From Paenibacillus radicis (ex Xue et al. 2023) (lineage in GTDB: Bacteria; Bacillota; Bacilli; Paenibacillales; NBRC-103111): DNA of 64,000 nt. The stretch spans positions 248,001 to 312,000 of the forward strand of contig NZ_JANQBD010000006.1 of the NCBI RefSeq assembly GCF_024722015.1. The letters run 5' to 3'. The notes beneath the pieces are model-generated. The model searched no databases. It saw only the letters and a list, made by a program, of their open reading frames with translations, and had not been told where the DNA came from. Below, piece after piece: positions 29,059 through 39,339 of the stretch (the stretch's first letter is position 1; the number at the start of each line of letters is the position of its first letter). Both the position numbers and the translations under genes were made by a program.

Positions 29059-29187
29059 TTTTCTAGGGTTCCGCGGAGTTTTATAATCCGGTCAGGTCCG
29101 AGAGAGAACGCACAGCTGCAGCTGTGTACACGGAGGGACAAAAGCCCGGGAGGATATCTAAGGATATCTTCCCGGTTTTTCTTTTTT
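29059..29187 (+). promoter_or_regulatory. Guanidine-I (ykkC) riboswitch with intrinsic terminator, upstream of permease
   Basis: The conserved ykkC blocks appear in order: CTAGGGTTCCG (29063-29073), CAGGTCCGAGAG (about 29094-29105), then ACACGGAGGGACAAAAGCC (about 29128-29146). The terminator stem CCGGGAGGATATC...GATATCTTCCCGG with a long T tract follows directly (29147-29187). Guanidine binding is expected to stabilise the aptamer and prevent termination, turning on the APC-family permease. The ppGpp/PRPP variant subclass is not excluded without a base-by-base comparison, but a second copy controlling guanidine-degradation genes supports guanidine. Confidence 0.92.
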
Positions 29188-29245
29188 ATTAAATGAATTC
29201 CTGCCTATTCGCAGAGAAGATCCGAACTTTGAGGAGTGTCCTATC

Positions 29246-30592
29246 ATGAAGACAGAAGTATCCTTACGCAAATCACTCACATTGTTTCCAGTCGTTTATC
29301 TCGGTCTCGCCTGGATGACTCCGATGATTTATTTTTCCGTATACGGCATTGCTTATGAAACCTCACAAGGCATGCTGACTCAAGCGTATTTACTTGCATT
29401 TCTCGCTATTTTTTTCACAGCCTGCAGCTATGGTATCATGTCCAAAACTTTCCCAACCTCCGGCTCCGCATACACTTACGTTAAGAAAAGCATCCATCCC
29501 GCGCTCGGGTTTCTTGTCGGATGGGCGTTGCTGCTCGACTACTTATTCTCCCCGCTCATCGCATGCCTGACATTCGGCATTTACTTGCATGCCCAATTTC
29601 CATCAATCCCTGCCTATGTGTGGATCATTATACTTAATGCAATTCTTGCAATTATCAATGTTATGGGAATTAACTTTTCAGCGAATATCAGTAAAGTTTT
29701 TGTTTGGATTCAAGTGGTCTTCATTGTTGTGTTCTGTGCATTTTTGATAAAAAACCTAACTGGCGTTGTTCATCCGCTTCAGCCTTTGATTCAATCAGAA
29801 GTCCCTCTCTCCACCATATTGGCTGGCGCATCAATCATCTGCTTCTGTTTTCTAGGATTTGATTCCGTCACAACGATGGCCGAAGAAACAATTGACGCCA
29901 AAAAGACGATTCCCAAAGCAATTCTTATCATCATTTCGATCGCTATTGTTCTATACATGGTTCCATCGTATCTAACCCAGCTCGCCTTTCCAAATATGAG
30001 CTTCCAAAATATAGATTCAGCAGGATTTGAAGTCGTAACACTCATCGGAGGAGCCGGTCTATCCGCACTATTTATTACCGTGCTCATTCTCGCCATTTTT
30101 ACCCAGGGACTATCTTCAGTAGCAAGCACCTCCCGTCTGTTATATGTAATGGGACGCGACTCCGAGCTGCCAAAGAGAATTTTCGGCACTCTTCACTCGA
30201 AGTTCAAAACACCTGTTATCAATATTACGATTGTCAGCCTATTCTCACTGCTTGCTCTGGTCATCAGCTTGGAGACAGCCGTTAAATTCGTGAGCTTCGG
30301 AGCTCTCACCGCTTTCATCTTCGTCAATTTATCCGTCATCGTACAACGTTACATTAAGGATAAGCAGCGTTCCTTCAAGCAAACGATTGTCTATCTGGTA
30401 TTTCCGTTGACCGGAGCCAGCTTTATCGGATGGTTGTTATCCCTTTTAGACAAAAACGCTTTACTAATCGGATTGTTATGGCTCCTGTTAGGCATGGCTT
30501 ATCACTTTTATCAAAAGAACTCACTCAAGTCCGTCGCCAAATCTTCACGCGATATGCAAACTCATCCAGCGCCTACATTTTCGAACGAATAG
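29246..30592 (+). CDS. APC-superfamily permease under guanidine riboswitch control
   Basis: 448 residues, about 12 membrane helices. TSGSAYTYVKKSIHPALGFLVGWALLLDYLF matches the first-helix region of amino acid/polyamine/organocation (APC) transporters, and GFDSVTTMAEE is the typical helix 6 motif. The guanidine-I riboswitch ends 58 bases before the ATG (GAGGAGTG ribosome site), so expression should rise with guanidine. That makes guanidine, or a guanidino compound that yields it, a likely substrate; whether it imports or exports is unknown. The degradation operon on the opposite strand favours import. No SMR-type Gdx exporter is visible in the window. Confidence 0.87.
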   Translation: MKTEVSLRKSLTLFPVVYLGLAWMTPMIYFSVYGIAYETSQGMLTQAYLLAFLAIFFTACSYGIMSKTFPTSGSAYTYVKKSIHPALGFLVGWALLLDYLFSPLIACLTFGIYLHAQFPSIPAYVWIIILNAILAIINVMGINFSANISKVFVWIQVVFIVVFCAFLIKNLTGVVHPLQPLIQSEVPLSTILAGASIICFCFLGFDSVTTMAEETIDAKKTIPKAILIIISIAIVLYMVPSYLTQLAFPNMSFQNIDSAGFEVVTLIGGAGLSALFITVLILAIFTQGLSSVASTSRLLYVMGRDSELPKRIFGTLHSKFKTPVINITIVSLFSLLALVISLETAVKFVSFGALTAFIFVNLSVIVQRYIKDKQRSFKQTIVYLVFPLTGASFIGWLLSLLDKNALLIGLLWLLLGMAYHFYQKNSLKSVAKSSRDMQTHPAPTFSNE

Positions 30593-30649
30593 CATTGGAC
30601 GCAAAGGCATTTAAAGCCAACATTTAAATCGTTTAAACCACCTAAACCC

Positions 30650-30797
30650 ATACGTTTGTGCATGGGGAGGGAATCGGGTATGGGATTCCGACCGCTCTTG
30701 AAGCTTGTGTTCTTTGAATTAATAGCTTGCAGTGGTAGGAACACAAGCTTCAAAGGCGGACACTATCGTTTCTTCACCCCATACCCATTCCCTCAGT
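30650..30797. repeat. Repeat A, two copies in inverted orientation
   Basis: A segment near 30650-30733 reappears inverted at 30738-30797: GAAGCTTGTGTTC (30700-30712) pairs with GAACACAAGCTTC (30739-30751), and GAGGGAATCGGGTATGGG pairs with CCCATACCCATTCCCTC. A third related copy lies at 43471-43556. It could form a long hairpin downstream of the permease gene. Confidence 0.7.
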
Positions 30798-30854
30798 TGT
30801 TCTACTCTTCGATAACTTCCACTTCCACTTTTCCTACCAGCATTTGAATCCGTT

Positions 30855-31375
30855 GTCGATGATGTCTATATTCTGGATGATGTCTATTACCTACGTTGCC
30901 TATATTACCTATGTTGTCTATGTTATCTTTGCTGTCGATATCGCTTACATTGCTTGTGTCGCCTATGTTTCCTATGATGTCTTTGTTTCCCATGTTATCT
31001 ATGTTGCCTTTGCCACCTTCGTTGCCCGTGTCATCCATGTTGCCTTTGTTGCCTACATTGCCTTTGTTGTCGATACTGCTTATGTTCATGTTGCCTATCT
31101 AGTTTATGTTATCTGTGTTGTTTTCGTTGCCTGTGTCGCCTTTATTGCCTATGTTGTCGCCCATGACTCGTTGCCCGTGCCGCCCATGTTGCCTTTGTTG
31201 CCTACATTGCCTATGTTGTCGCCCATGTTATCTGTGTTGCCTTTATTGCCTTTGTTGTCTATGTCGCTTACGTTGCCTTTGTTGCCTATGCCGCCTATAT
31301 TGCTTTCGGCGCCTATGTCGCAGTTATTGCTATGTTACCTATGTTTACTTTGTTGCCCGCGTTGTCGATTGCCCA
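30855..31375. repeat. Degenerate 9-bp minisatellite (TTGCCTATG)n
   Basis: About 520 bases built from imperfect copies of a 9-base unit, TTGCCTATG on the plus strand (GGCAACATA on the minus). Because 9 is a multiple of 3, all frames give periodic peptides. The minus strand reads Gly-Asn-Xaa triplets (GNIGNVGNKGN), interrupted by frameshifts and stops at about 31065-31170 and 31320, with no ribosome binding site found. I take it as repeat DNA or a decayed repeat protein, not an active gene. Confidence 0.8.
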
Positions 31376-31440
31376 TGGTTTCTGTGCTGCATAAGTGCTC
31401 CATAGCAGCATTTCTGTACATGAAACTTGAGATTATACGG

Positions 31441-31640
31441 TAATAGCACCCTTTTTCCCCTTAAGCCATTCGACAAAACACTTATGATCCTGAACAATCC
31501 GAATTAAAGCCTTTGAGGTTCCCTTTCAGATTCAACACGCTGAAACTTATTTTCGAACATTGATTGTCATATAAAATTCGCCGTGTGCCCAATCCTCCCG
31601 GAATACCGCGAATGTACGGCAAATTATTAGATTTCGTCTT
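31441..31640 (-). pseudogene. Possible decayed coding fragment
   Basis: On the minus strand a stretch reads RIVQDHKCFVEWLKGKKGAITV followed by a stop at about 31441, and an adjacent frame reads LPYIRGIPGGLGTRRILYDNQ. The change of frame between two protein-like stretches suggests an old gene remnant, but I recognise no family and there is no start. Confidence 0.25.
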
Positions 31641-31876
31641 TATTAACGGAAGTAATTGTTCCTCTATGGCCTGAAAAGCACAAAAAACAAAGGGATAACG
31701 GAACAGCAACTTCCTTTATCTCTCTGATTTTATGTGCAATAATCCTCTTTAATCAAAATAAAGGAAATCCGACTTCCTCTATTGCCTTAAATCAGTCACG
31801 TTAGCTTGAATAACGGAAATTTTGTTCCGCTCAACTCCTGCAGAGTTCATAGTAACATTGCCCGTTATCCATATAA
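31641..31876. repeat. Dispersed structured repeat B, copy 2 (convergent junction)
   Basis: Begins TTAACGGAAGTAATTGTTCC, nearly identical to copy 3. The main hairpin arms are AAACAAAGGGATAACGGAA (from 31684) and TTCCTTTATCTCTCTGATTT (to 31730), more diverged than the other copies. The second hairpin is CGGAA/TTCCG near 31825, against CGGAG/CTCCG in copy 1, a compensatory change. Together with repeat A and the minisatellite it fills the 1457-base gap between the permease and allophanate hydrolase genes. Confidence 0.7.
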
Positions 31877-32049
31877 ATAACCTTCTCTACACATGGTGTG
31901 AATGCATCAAAAATCCTAAGCACTCATACAAAGAAGGCAAGCACTTCTTCATCATTTTTTAGTGCTGCAAAAACTTCAAACTTTCTACAAAGGCAAAAAA
32001 GCACCATCAAGGCAACAAGCCGAGACAGTGCCGCAACTATTACAACTAT

Positions 32050-33891
32050 CTATATATACCTCCAACCACCTGAAGCTGTAATATCCTCCGCTCCATCGAT
32101 TGCATAACCCTCACAAACAAAACCAGGAACCTCCGAACCGTCTTCAAGCTCAACTTTTCCGATACCTAGAGGCGCAGGGATGGATGCCGCAAAAGAACCG
32201 AACGCCTCCAGCGGCATTTCCCACACTTCCAATTGTATGGATGCGCCGCCCGTTTGCCGTTTGATCAATCCAGGCTTAGCCGGCACTGTCGTCAGCTTAA
32301 CCATTACATATTTGGCCGCTGTAGATGCTTCACGAATGAATCGCGCTCCACACGCTTTCATCTGCTGCTCCAGCGGGAAGCCTCGCATATGCAGTCCACA
32401 AACAGCAACCAAGGTCGTTGCTGGGGCTAAACCTCCAAGAACAGAGACCCCACTCCCATTTGCCGCAACGGATAACGTGTTTGAGCCCCCTTCTCCTGCA
32501 TGTGCACCTTCAGGGAGCTTCAACGCTACCGCAGACATCACTACGCCATTCGTAAATATTTCCGCAGCTCCGCATATTAATCCCTCATTCTCCGAGAGGG
32601 CAAACCATGTAACGCCAAACGGCGTATCAGAAGCCGCATCAACTGACGGAACGGCTACCGCACACAAATCAAGCAGATTGCAATGATTCGTATAACGCCC
32701 CATATCACTATTGGCTCCGATAGGGTTTGAACGAACCTGTTCACGCGTCCAAGTCCCCCCAGCCGTTGGCATTACCATTACCGCACCCCGCAGCAATTCC
32801 CTTGCTGCAAGCTTGAAAGCTTGCAGCTTATGCATAGCCCGAAACACAGAAGCAGCATCATATTCAGCAGCAGCACCGGAACGCAGAACCTGCTCAGTCA
32901 CAGGGAAGGCCACACCCGGGTGCGATTCAATAAAACCTCCCAACCCAGCCCACCGTTCTGCAACTAACGGCCCACCGTACAGGATAGCTGCCGCTTCTGA
33001 AAACATCCCATAATCTATATACTCAATAGGAATATTTAACGCTTTGATTTTCTCAACTGAAATATTCCACGCACAGCTATATTCATCTGCATAAGGGCCA
33101 TAAAAATCCAGTGAATGCTCCGGCAAATAAATTTTCGCAGGAAGCTCGGGCGATGGCTTCGGCAGATTCCTTGACCAAGGATCCGCGCTATGAACTCCCC
33201 TTGCGATACTATCCACAGCCAATGCATCCTCCAAGCTATGCGCAAATACAGTGACACAATCAAGGCTTGCGCAAGCAGGAACTACGCCTTTGGTGGACCA
33301 AGCGCCAAGGCTTGGCTTGTAGCCTACAAGGCGGTTCAACGCCGCAGGTACACGGCCCGAACCAGCTGTGTCGGTGCCAAGCGAGAAGACCGCGTGCCCT
33401 CGGGCTACAGCAACAGCCGAGCCAGAGCTGGAGCCGCCGCTTATAAGCTCGGGCCGCAACGAATTATGCGTTTCGCCATAAGGGCTTCTCGTCCCAACAA
33501 GACCTGTGGCGAACTGGTCCAAGTTGGTTTTGCCCAGAGGTATGGCGCCTGCGGCGACCAATCTTTCCACCACCGCCGCATGCTCGTTTGGCGTGTAAGC
33601 ATATTCCTCACAGCCCGCTGTTGTGGGCACTCCTGCCAAATCAATATTATCCTTTATAGCAAATGGGATTCCCCATAGCGGCAAATCCGCAGGATCAAGA
33701 GCTTGCAGCCGATCCAAGTAAGGCTGCACTCTTTCCAGCGTCGGCGGTGTAATCCAAATATTCATTTCGCTATCTTCATTTACACGATTAATAATTTCTT
33801 TAATAATTTCATCCGGTGTAACTTTTCGTTCAAGATACTTATCCCGAATCCACTGCAAGGAAAGTTCTTGCGGAATATTTTCTTTTATCAT
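32050..33891 (-). CDS. atzF: Allophanate hydrolase
   Basis: 613 residues. Converts allophanate to ammonia and CO2, the last step of guanidine (or urea) breakdown through carboxylation. The amidase-signature triad is in place: Lys80 in WGIPFAIKDNIDLAG, Ser154 in SGGSSSGS and nucleophile Ser178 in GTDTAGSGR; the spacing of 74 and 24 residues fits AtzF enzymes. The C-terminal ~150 residues form the extra domain typical of full-length AtzF, here ending DGAEDITASGGWRYI. GGAGAGGTG precedes the ATG. Last gene of the guanidine operon, 63 bases after the carboxylase; repeat B copy 2 lies downstream. Confidence 0.93.
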   Translation of the reverse strand: MIKENIPQELSLQWIRDKYLERKVTPDEIIKEIINRVNEDSEMNIWITPPTLERVQPYLDRLQALDPADLPLWGIPFAIKDNIDLAGVPTTAGCEEYAYTPNEHAAVVERLVAAGAIPLGKTNLDQFATGLVGTRSPYGETHNSLRPELISGGSSSGSAVAVARGHAVFSLGTDTAGSGRVPAALNRLVGYKPSLGAWSTKGVVPACASLDCVTVFAHSLEDALAVDSIARGVHSADPWSRNLPKPSPELPAKIYLPEHSLDFYGPYADEYSCAWNISVEKIKALNIPIEYIDYGMFSEAAAILYGGPLVAERWAGLGGFIESHPGVAFPVTEQVLRSGAAAEYDAASVFRAMHKLQAFKLAARELLRGAVMVMPTAGGTWTREQVRSNPIGANSDMGRYTNHCNLLDLCAVAVPSVDAASDTPFGVTWFALSENEGLICGAAEIFTNGVVMSAVALKLPEGAHAGEGGSNTLSVAANGSGVSVLGGLAPATTLVAVCGLHMRGFPLEQQMKACGARFIREASTAAKYVMVKLTTVPAKPGLIKRQTGGASIQLEVWEMPLEAFGSFAASIPAPLGIGKVELEDGSEVPGFVCEGYAIDGAEDITASGGWRYI

Positions 33892-33954
33892 ATAGATGAC
33901 ACCTCTCCTTTACGTTGTCTCCAATATCCAAGGGCGTCCTTCCCATGAAACTAA

Positions 33955-36900
33955 TCAAGCAATAATTACAAGGCTGACAATCAGCTGTCCGGCATGAACT
34001 TCATCTCCAGGATTCACAAACACAGAAGATACAGTCCCATCACAAGGAGCTTGCTGTGGAAATTCCATTTTCATACTTTCTTCTATAATTAACGTATCGC
34101 CTTTCTTTACCTGCTGCCCCGGGGATACAAGCACCTTCCAAACACTCCCTGGCATTGTGCAGCGAACAGCCGAAGCTCCAGGCGGCAGCTCATCTTCTAC
34201 TGAAACTTTTGCCGATTCACTCTCCGATACATATTCCGCAAGGCCCAACGCTTTCCAACTCTCCCGCTCTGCATTGAAGGCAGCCTGCTGCTGCTTGCGA
34301 AATACTTCCGTACTTTCTTCAATCGACTCAAGAAAATGCAAATATTCACCCAGATCAAAGGTTGTTTCTGTAATGTTAGCCTCAAACCGGCCACGCAAGA
34401 AATCTTCACGCATTTTTAACAGCTCATCTGCTTCAACGGGATAAAATTGGATTTGATCAAAAAAGCGCAGCAGCCACGGTTTACCTTCCTTGAAGCTTTC
34501 TGTACTGCGCAGACGGTTCCACATTTGAATGGTGCGACCTACAAACTGGTATCCTCCAGGACCTTCCATTCCATACACACACATGTAAGCTCCCCCGATA
34601 CCAACGGCATTTTCAGGCGTCCATGTACGTGCAGGATTGTATTTTGTGGTGACAAGGCGATGCCGTGGATCTATAGGAGTTGCAACCGGAGCCCCAAGAT
34701 ATACGTCACCTAATCCCATTACAAGGTAGTTGGCATTAAATACAATCTCTTTTACTTCTTCCTCACTCGCAAGACCATTGATGCGCCTAATAAATTCAAT
34801 ATTGCTAGGGCACCAAGGCGCATCAGGACGTACCGTCTGCTGATAACGCTCAATAGCAAGCTGCGTTGCCGGGTCATCCCACGAAAGCGGCAACCGCACA
34901 ATCCGCGATGGTACCCGAATGGATTCTAACGGAGGCAAGTGACTGTCCAACTCCAGAATTTTACGACAAGCCTCATCTATACTAATTTTTGAACGGTCAA
35001 CGTGGATTTGCAACGAACGGATTCCAGGTGTCAGATCCAGAACGGGAATCTCTCCGCACTCTTCAATAGCTTGCATCAAAGCATGGACTTGAAAACGAAG
35101 AAGAAGATCAAGCTCCATCAAACCGTATTCTACCAAAAGGTTTTCATCGCCCGAGCAGCGGATAGTAATCGGGAATCTGCGGTTAAGCTCTTCTTTGGCC
35201 AACAAAGGATAATCCGGTGTTAATTGGACGTTCACTTGAGGGAGATTTACTTGATCCAGATTCGATCGTTTGCCGCTGCCAATTGCATTTAGATGCCCCT
35301 CCTGAGTTGTTCGGAGCTCATCCGCTTCTGTCAGTGTTAGCAATTGAAAGCGGATAGTATCACCAGGGTGCAATTGCCCTATTTTCCAAAACTCCGCCGA
35401 CGCCGTAGTAACAGGGCATACGAAGCCTCCAAGACTCGGACCATCAGGACCAAGCAGAATGGGCATATCGCCGGTCAAATCAAGAGTACCTATAGCATAC
35501 GCATTGTCATGAATATTGGAAGGATGCAGACCCGCTTCACCACCATCCTCGCGCGTCCACAGCGGAGCAGGACCAATAAGCCGAACTCCAGTACGCGAGC
35601 TGTTGAAATGCACCTCCCAATTCGTTTCCGTCAATTGTGTTAAATAGTCAGGCAGCAGAAACTCCTCGGTACAGTGCGGACCCGGAATAACACCAATCGT
35701 CCAAGCATTCGACAAAGCTGGTCTATGGGAGTTTTCGAGCTCATTTTTTTCAAAAGGTTCTTTAGCCGCCTTATTTACACCAAGCACATCACCTACTCGC
35801 AATGCACGACCCCCATGACCACCAAACCCACCCAATGTGAAGGTCGAGGAGCTGCCAAGAATTTGCGGCATATCAAATCCACCGGCTACAAGTAAATAAG
35901 TGCGCATTCCCGCTCGGGCTTCCCCGAAGCTTAATATCTGCCCCCTGCTCGCCTGAATCGGCTTATACATCGGAATGGCAATCCCATCTAATACCGCTTG
36001 CATATCAGCTCCAGTCACACAAAACCACATAGTATTCCGAAACTTATAAGAGCCTCCGCGCAAAGTCAATTCAAGACCGCTTGCACTATCATCATTGCCT
36101 AGCAATTTATTCCCAATTCGGAAGGAGTACGGATCCATCGGTCCGCATGGAGGAACCCCAACATCCCAGTGGCCTACGCGCCCCGGCCAATCCTGAACCG
36201 TCGACTGAACGCCGCCGTCCACAACCTCCAACGCATGCTCCGCAGGAGCGAAACCATTCAATAATTGGGTATATACATTTCCCTCTACGCAATCACCTTC
36301 ATTTAGCAGAGCCTTTATATACTGGAGATTTGTAGTAATGCCATATAACCGGGTCTCTTCGAGAGCATCTGCCAATTTTTGTATAGCAGCCTCGCGATTT
36401 TCACCATGAACAATAATTTTGGCTAACATTGGATCATATAACGTAGTAACCGTGATTCCGTCTCTAATCCAAGTCTCGATTCTTGCTTGTTTTGAAAATA
36501 TGGCATGATCCAGCTGACCTGCGCTCGGACGGAAGTTTTGCAAGCAATCCTCCGCATAAATACGCGCTTGAATACTATGACCTCGGGATGGTTTAATGAG
36601 CGATTGCAAATCTTTCAGCTCATCCGCCGCCTCGCGAATCATCCATTCCACCAGATCAATACCCAACACCTCTTCAGTTACACCATGTTCAACTTGCAGT
36701 CTCGTATTCACTTCCAGAAAATAAAATTCGCAAGACTCCGGATCGTAAAGGAACTCAACCGTTCCTGCACTTCTATAGCCAACTTCAGACGCCAATCGCT
36801 TTGCAGATTCCAACATTGCTGTACGCACTTGCTCCGACAAATTAGGCGCAGGACTCTCTTCAATCACCTTTTGGTTACGGCGTTGAATCGAGCAATCGCG

Positions 36901-37575
36901 CTCTCCCAAGGTAACAACCTCACCAAAGGCATTTCCGAATATTTGAACCTCTACATGGCGTGCCTTGGCAATATATTTTTCAAGAAACATACCGCCGTTC
37001 TTAAAGTTGGTCTCAGCCAAATGTCGTACTCCATCATAAGCAGCGCACAAAGCTTCCTCATCCTCGCATACACGCATTCCAATCCCGCCGCCACCCGCAG
37101 TGCTTTTGAGAATAACCGGATAACCTATTTCACGCGCTTGCTTCAGCGCTTCTTCCAACTCTCTGATCAGAGCAGTACCAGGCAGCATAGGAACACCAGC
37201 CTTTTCTGCAATTTCCCTGGCCGAATGCTTAAGACCGAACATTTCCATCTGCTCCGGTGTCGGACCTATAAAAGTAATTCCATGCTCACGGCATGCACGA
37301 GCAAAGTCCGCATTTTCACTTAAGAAGCCGTAGCCCGGATGGATGGCTTGCACCCCCTTTTCAATAGCTGTTTTCAAAATTAATTGCGCATTCAGATAGC
37401 TTTCTTTGGCCGGCCCCTCTCCGATAAGCACCGCTTCATCCGCATGGTCTACATGAAGGCTATCCTGATCAGCTTGTGTATATACAGCAACAGATTCTAT
37501 GCCAAGCTTGCGTAGAGAGCGTTCAATCCGCACCGCGATAGCACCACGATTAGCAATTAGAACTTTTGTAAACAT
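33955..37575 (-). CDS. Guanidine carboxylase (urea-carboxylase family), biotin-dependent
   Basis: 1206 residues. Domains in order: biotin carboxylase (1-~450, ATP-grasp loop STAGGGGIG at ~158-166, [20 protein letters not shown]); a KipA/KipI-like carboxyltransferase (~460-1080, [28 protein letters not shown] and [22 protein letters not shown]); and a C-terminal biotinyl domain with EESMKMEF, biotinylated Lys1169. It carboxylates guanidine (or urea) using ATP and bicarbonate. Family enzymes with adjacent DUF1989 genes under a guanidine-I riboswitch have been shown to be guanidine carboxylases, so guanidine is the better call; the exact substrate-site residue needs alignment. GAGG precedes the ATG. 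Confidence 0.92.
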   Translation of the reverse strand: MFTKVLIANRGAIAVRIERSLRKLGIESVAVYTQADQDSLHVDHADEAVLIGEGPAKESYLNAQLILKTAIEKGVQAIHPGYGFLSENADFARACREHGITFIGPTPEQMEMFGLKHSAREIAEKAGVPMLPGTALIRELEEALKQAREIGYPVILKSTAGGGGIGMRVCEDEEALCAAYDGVRHLAETNFKNGGMFLEKYIAKARHVEVQIFGNAFGEVVTLGERDCSIQRRNQKVIEESPAPNLSEQVRTAMLESAKRLASEVGYRSAGTVEFLYDPESCEFYFLEVNTRLQVEHGVTEEVLGIDLVEWMIREAADELKDLQSLIKPSRGHSIQARIYAEDCLQNFRPSAGQLDHAIFSKQARIETWIRDGITVTTLYDPMLAKIIVHGENREAAIQKLADALEETRLYGITTNLQYIKALLNEGDCVEGNVYTQLLNGFAPAEHALEVVDGGVQSTVQDWPGRVGHWDVGVPPCGPMDPYSFRIGNKLLGNDDSASGLELTLRGGSYKFRNTMWFCVTGADMQAVLDGIAIPMYKPIQASRGQILSFGEARAGMRTYLLVAGGFDMPQILGSSSTFTLGGFGGHGGRALRVGDVLGVNKAAKEPFEKNELENSHRPALSNAWTIGVIPGPHCTEEFLLPDYLTQLTETNWEVHFNSSRTGVRLIGPAPLWTREDGGEAGLHPSNIHDNAYAIGTLDLTGDMPILLGPDGPSLGGFVCPVTTASAEFWKIGQLHPGDTIRFQLLTLTEADELRTTQEGHLNAIGSGKRSNLDQVNLPQVNVQLTPDYPLLAKEELNRRFPITIRCSGDENLLVEYGLMELDLLLRFQVHALMQAIEECGEIPVLDLTPGIRSLQIHVDRSKISIDEACRKILELDSHLPPLESIRVPSRIVRLPLSWDDPATQLAIERYQQTVRPDAPWCPSNIEFIRRINGLASEEEVKEIVFNANYLVMGLGDVYLGAPVATPIDPRHRLVTTKYNPARTWTPENAVGIGGAYMCVYGMEGPGGYQFVGRTIQMWNRLRSTESFKEGKPWLLRFFDQIQFYPVEADELLKMREDFLRGRFEANITETTFDLGEYLHFLESIEESTEVFRKQQQAAFNAERESWKALGLAEYVSESESAKVSVEDELPPGASAVRCTMPGSVWKVLVSPGQQVKKGDTLIIEESMKMEFPQQAPCDGTVSSVFVNPGDEVHAGQLIVSLVIIA

Positions 37576-37626
37576 AGCGATAACCTCGTTTCGTGTAGTA
37601 TTAGTCAGGTCCGAAAATTGCCCTTA

Positions 37627-38277
37627 TTATTTATTCCAAATTAGAAGTTGTATGGGTGTTGGATTATAAGCATTGCACGGATTATTCAACTGAGGGCAAT
37701 TGCTGATCAGCACCATCGTGCGGCATAATGATTGCATTTCCACATAACAGCCGGGAGCCGAGACGCCATCCGCAAACCGTAATCCTCCATCCGGAGTTAC
37801 AGGCACATTCATGAAAAAGTTAATATTCGGTGCGAGGTCTCTTTTGGAATATCCCCCATTATATCTGGACATTTGCAGCATGAATGTATCTCGGCAGCTG
37901 TGCATAGGCAGCTTATCATGCGAATAGCGCACTGTATTGCTCTGCGCAGAGCAAGCTCCACCTAACGTATCATGACGTCCGCATGTATCAGCTACAATCG
38001 TAAGCAGTTCTTTGCCTGATTCAGAACGCAGCACCGAGCCCGTTGTAAGATACACGTTCCCTTGACCGGCAATTGTCGCAACAGCGCTATAATGATCATC
38101 CGGATGATCAGCATCGAAGAACAACGTATCCGCAGCTTGATTGCCCTCCAAATCTACAATTCGAAGCACTTGACCTCGCTGCAGCTCATGCATCCACCCA
38201 TCCCCCGCATTCACTATTTCATTAAATACCGCATCCTCTATGCTGCGCGGACTTTCCACTCTATTAAATACAGCCAT
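37627..38277 (-). CDS. DUF1989 protein, carboxyguanidine deiminase subunit (UAAP2/CgdA-CgdB type)
   Basis: 216 residues. A DUF1989 protein with TCGRHDTLGGACSAQ (the HDT.GG.C core) and FADGVSAPGCYVEMQ; the cysteines are likely metal ligands. In characterised systems two DUF1989 proteins together deiminate carboxyguanidine to allophanate, between the carboxylase and AtzF. The closely spaced partner upstream and carboxylase downstream (51 bases) fit that role. TTAGGAGG precedes the ATG. I cannot say which of the two published subunit names applies. Confidence 0.88.
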   Translation of the reverse strand: MAVFNRVESPRSIEDAVFNEIVNAGDGWMHELQRGQVLRIVDLEGNQAADTLFFDADHPDDHYSAVATIAGQGNVYLTTGSVLRSESGKELLTIVADTCGRHDTLGGACSAQSNTVRYSHDKLPMHSCRDTFMLQMSRYNGGYSKRDLAPNINFFMNVPVTPDGGLRFADGVSAPGCYVEMQSLCRTMVLISNCPQLNNPCNAYNPTPIQLLIWNK

Positions 38278-38310
38278 TTCAAGTTTCCTCCTAAGGGTAT
38301 CGATTTAGTT

Positions 38311-39027
38311 TCAGCCTAACAGCAAGTAATATTCCCAAGTGTTCTCATAGGCACGGCGGTTTTCCGGGCGATAATTCACACAATAATCCATAGAACTTAC
38401 CGGCTCCGCAGATAACACTTCAATCTTTACAGGAACTGATGGGTAGGCCGCACTTGTATCCAGCGGATTAGGCGTATTCGATAAAACAAACAAAGTATCC
38501 ATCTCTGTACGTAAAGTTACGGCCGCACCTTCCTTGCAATGATCCGCACTAAAACACATATCGCCCTTATCATCACAAAATACTTTGGAGAACAGGTTAA
38601 CTACTGGCGTTAAATCACGTCGGCCCAATCCATTCCTCACCAGCTCCACTTCAAAATTCTCTTGTCCGCTGCGCAGCCACTCATTGCGTAATTGCTGATA
38701 ATTCGTCGCTCCATATTTAGCATCTGTAGCCGCCCGGGTTGTATAACCACAAATCGTATCATGCCATCCCAGACTATCCTCTACAATACTCGCCAACACA
38801 CGGCCGTTATCGCTCATCAGCACATTCCCTTTAGTCAGATGTGAGGTATGCTGCGCCTTTAATGTATCCGGCATATTGTAGCGCTCCGATAAATCCTTAG
38901 CGTTATACATCAACATTGAGAGATTCGCCCCAGCATCCAACGCTGTAAAACGAATTAACTTACCACGACCAACCACCCCCGACCATTTACCACCAGCACC
39001 TATTGTCATGCTCCATAAACTATTCAT
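38311..39027 (-). CDS. DUF1989 protein, carboxyguanidine deiminase partner subunit (UAAP1 type)
   Basis: 238 residues. Second DUF1989 protein, first gene of the guanidine operon, with LGWHDTICGYTTRA and a C-terminal EYYLLLG. It is a paralogue of the protein encoded 33 bases downstream and presumably forms the deiminase complex with it. The ATG at 39027 is chosen for GGGAGG 8 bases upstream; an in-frame ATG seven codons earlier overlaps that site. The riboswitch terminator ends 64 bases before the start, so its expression is guanidine-controlled. Confidence 0.88.
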   Translation of the reverse strand: MNSLWSMTIGAGGKWSGVVGRGKLIRFTALDAGANLSMLMYNAKDLSERYNMPDTLKAQHTSHLTKGNVLMSDNGRVLASIVEDSLGWHDTICGYTTRAATDAKYGATNYQQLRNEWLRSGQENFEVELVRNGLGRRDLTPVVNLFSKVFCDDKGDMCFSADHCKEGAAVTLRTEMDTLFVLSNTPNPLDTSAAYPSVPVKIEVLSAEPVSSMDYCVNYRPENRRAYENTWEYYLLLG

Positions 39028-39090
39028 TCCATATACCTCCCACAACAATGATTATGTTCATCAAGGAAAAATGCCAGCCATAGAAAAAAA

Positions 39091-39275
39091 TAAAGCCTGG
39101 GAGATATGATCTCCCAGGCTTTTATCCTTCCGTGTTATATAGAAAACGCTCATCATACGATCCGTCCGACGCCTTCTATACACTATCTCTCGGACCAGAC
39201 TCGACTACTGATTGCTATAGACGATAGCTCCTTGCACCTCTCGCCTCACCGTAATCAACGGAACCCTAGACAGCT
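39091..39275 (-). promoter_or_regulatory. Guanidine-I (ykkC) riboswitch with intrinsic terminator, upstream of the guanidine operon
   Basis: On the minus strand the ykkC blocks run CTAGGGTTCCG (39269-39259), CTGGTCCGAGAG, then ACACGGAAGGATAAAAGCC. A perfect 14-bp terminator stem (AAAGCCTGGGAGAT with its complement, 39092-39122) follows with a T tract. The AAAGCC end of the aptamer overlaps the terminator stem, the expected switching arrangement. Ligand binding should allow read-through into the DUF1989, carboxylase and allophanate hydrolase genes. It carries a longer variable stem than the copy at 29059. Confidence 0.93.
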
Positions 39276-39339
39276 TTTTGTCCCCATCCTAACTCCATGA
39301 GAACCTATATTTAATTTTTAAAACCTTACGTCTATTGGT

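Noticed and set aside
30802..31089. Collagen-like Gly-Asn-Xaa protein on the minus strand
   Set aside because: The repeat region is split by frameshifts and stops, lacks a ribosome site and shows the same regularity in other frames. Kept only as a minisatellite.
30844..31443. A 199-codon plus-strand reading frame rich in Tyr, Val and Ala repeats
   Set aside because: It lies in the 9-bp minisatellite, where the period keeps several frames open at once. There is no ribosome site or recognisable domain.
36505..37323. Long plus-strand reading frame opposite the carboxylase
   Set aside because: It is antisense to the conserved biotin carboxylase domain and has no family features; a shadow of that gene.
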